A stretch of 6,806 nt of DNA from Microbacterium sp. (GTDB lineage Bacteria; Actinomycetota; Actinomycetes; Actinomycetales; Microbacteriaceae), in contig JAITUD010000229.1 of NCBI GenBank assembly GCA_031286555.1, positions 1 to 6,806 of the forward strand. Direction: 5' to 3'. Below the pieces are notes generated by a model. The model was not told the DNA's origin. It made no database searches and saw nothing but the letters and a program-made list of their open reading frames with translations. Position 1 is the stretch's first letter, and every line of letters starts with the position of its first letter. Position numbers and translations under genes: made by a program. Below are positions 6,237 to 6,806 of this stretch, piece after piece.

Positions 6237-6271
6237 CTCCTGACGCGAATCCACAGCGGGAACGTCAGGAG
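6237..6271 (-). promoter_or_regulatory. Leader hairpin with 9-bp perfect stem hiding an AGGAG
   Basis: On the transcript strand CTCCTGACG (6271-6263) pairs exactly with CGTCAGGAG (6245-6237) across a 17-nt loop. The second arm contains AGGAG. A third segment, CTCCTCACG (6143-6135), differs from the first arm at one base and can compete for the same partner. This third segment ends 12 nt before the bL32 ATG. Confidence 0.45.
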
Positions 6272-6381
6272 GCGGCAGGTGCGCCCGAGGGAGGAGTCAC
6301 GCGTTCGCAATCGTGCGCACGCGGCTGAGGCCGAGGTCGGTGCGGTGCGAACGTGCCGACGGGGAGTGCATGGGTCGACAT
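6265..6381 (-). CDS. Possible 38-residue upstream peptide in the operon leader
   Basis: An ATG at 6381 opens a 38-residue frame that begins MSTHALPVG and ends PAAS with its TGA at 6267-6265, inside the first arm of the 9-bp leader hairpin. The peptide is rich in proline and arginine and resembles no family I know. Only a weak GGGA-like site precedes it. A ribosome stalled near its end would cover the first arm and free the second, which is how a leader peptide would act. There is no independent evidence of translation, and the frame may be fortuitous. Confidence 0.2.
   Translation of the reverse strand: MSTHALPVGTFAPHRPRPQPRAHDCERVTPPSGAPAAS
6297..6371 (-). CDS. Possible 24-residue upstream peptide in the operon leader
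   Basis: An ATG at 6371 opens a 24-residue frame beginning MHSPSARSHR and stopping at 6299-6297, in a different frame from the 38-residue candidate that overlaps it. Basic residues are frequent. The ribosome-binding site is poor. It is listed because short upstream frames matter in antibiotic-inducible leaders, not because it has recognisable homology. Confidence 0.15.
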   Translation of the reverse strand: MHSPSARSHRTDLGLSRVRTIANA

Positions 6382-6405
6382 CCCAGAACGGGACGGACTG
6401 CACTC
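6364..6405 (-). repeat. 7-bp inverted repeat enclosing smaller hairpins in the leader
   Basis: GAGTGCA (6364-6370) and TGCACTC (6399-6405) are exact complements 28 nt apart. Within the spacer the transcript can form TCCC-GTTCT-GGGA. Together they suggest a branched stem in the leader RNA, or a dyad binding site in the DNA. Confidence 0.3.
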
Positions 6406-6538
6406 ACAGGAAGGATCGCCTACGGGCGCGCGCGATTGCTGCGCGAGAAGACGTCACCGGCAGTTCGGTGGCTAGGCTCTGTCGACCTCGATCGTTTCCA
6501 CGCCGATCATGGTACCAGCCGGCGGCGGGGCCTCCCGC

Positions 6539-6806
6539 TCACACGATCCGGGGGATCATCGCGATCGCCGCGGCGATGAGCAGAGCCAGGTACGCCCAGG
6601 CATGGACGCGATCAGGGATGCGTGGCCGCCGGCGACGAAGCAGCACGATGGTCGGCACGGCACTCAGCAGCAGAAGTCCGGCGGCTCCGGCATCCACGGC
6701 GCCGATCATCAGCACGCCGCCGGACGAGGCGTGCCCGCCGGCGGTGAGGAAGACGGCGGTGGCGGGGATGCTGACGGCGAGCGTCAGCGGGTTCGCCAAC
6801 GTGGCC
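6539..6806 (-). CDS. C-terminal part of an unidentified multi-span membrane protein
   Basis: The minus strand is open from the right window edge to the TGA at 6541-6539. Numbered from the TTG at 6799, hydrophobic segments lie at about 4-22, 28-54 and 66-84, with the basic loop RRRRPRIPDR between the last two and almost no tail after the last. The only nearby start candidate, TTG 6799, has no ribosome-binding site in the few bases visible, so the gene most likely begins outside the window. I do not recognise the family. It lies on the same strand as the bL32 operon but about 417 nt upstream of it, so it is probably a separate transcription unit. Confidence 0.6.
   Translation of the reverse strand, partial: ATLANPLTLAVSIPATAVFLTAGGHASSGGVLMIGAVDAGAAGLLLLSAVPTIVLLRRRRPRIPDRVHAWAYLALLIAAAIAMIPRIV

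Larger units (their letters stand above)
6123..6538 (-). promoter_or_regulatory. Long structured leader of the bL32 / Cfr-like / ABC-F operon
   Basis: About 400 nt separate the upstream membrane protein stop from the bL32 start, unusually long for a short operon. No gene with homology lies here. In transcript order it holds a possible extended -10 (TGGTACCAT, minus strand 6517-6509, no good -35), a 12-codon frame (6510-6472), an inverted repeat at 6405-6364, two overlapping short frames (6381-6265 and 6371-6297), a 9-bp hairpin (6271-6237), a 12-bp palindrome (6212-6201) and a segment at 6143-6135 that can pair with the hairpin's second arm. Such a leader would fit attenuation control by antibiotic-stalled ribosomes, as in erm genes, but this is inference. 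Confidence 0.4.

Noticed and set aside
5937..6254. Longer bL32 start at GTG 6254
   Set aside because: The extra 44 residues do not match bL32; homology begins at ATG 6122, and the extension is simply open sequence.
5894..6403. 169-codon minus-strand frame running through the leader and bL32 gene
   Set aside because: It reads bL32 out of frame, has no ribosome-binding site at its GTG and no homology; bL32 in the other frame is clear.
6313..6579. 88-codon plus-strand frame in the leader region
   Set aside because: Arg-rich composition, no ribosome-binding site, no homology, and antisense to both the leader and the end of the membrane protein gene.

Overview
The window looks like chromosomal DNA of a high-GC actinobacterium. 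A Microbacteriaceae-type host such as Microbacterium is my best guess, from base composition, GTG/TTG starts, the sigma factor/CU044_5270-type pair and the zinc-ribbon form of bL32. No rRNA, tRNA, CRISPR array, transposase or integrase is visible.

Left part (1-1431): a DUF2971-family gene on the minus strand runs off the left edge. It is much poorer in GC than the rest and was probably acquired. A 14-bp perfect palindrome (713-726) separates it from a decayed sensor histidine kinase fragment on the plus strand, which keeps its H-box and the start of its ATPase domain but is frameshifted at a C run near 1042-1045. A strong hairpin (1229-1263) follows, then about 170 bases with no recognisable gene.

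Middle (1432-3168): an ECF-type sigma factor overlaps by 13 nt the gene of a single-pass membrane protein of CU044_5270 type. A long GC-rich hairpin (3131-3168) lies between this pair and the convergent operon on the other strand.

Right part (6538 down to 3182, minus strand): three genes in a tight operon all concern the ribosome. In transcription order they are a ribosomal protein bL32 paralogue (rpmF type) with an odd first zinc knuckle, a radical-SAM 23S rRNA methyltransferase with Cfr-type rather than RlmN-type signatures, and an ABC-F ATPase. bL32 and the methylase overlap by 4 nt; methylase and ABC-F are 26 nt apart. The combination looks like a cassette that protects or remodels the large subunit around the peptidyl transferase centre and exit tunnel. 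Its leader is about 400 nt long and contains short upstream reading frames and three segments able to form alternative pairings, one of them in the ribosome-binding region of the bL32 gene. That layout would suit translational attenuation. At the right edge the 3' end of an unidentified multi-span membrane protein gene lies on the same strand.

The strongest candidate for an undescribed system is the bL32 / Cfr-like / ABC-F operon with its structured leader. Assignments of antibiotic resistance and of attenuation are inferences from sequence and family knowledge.
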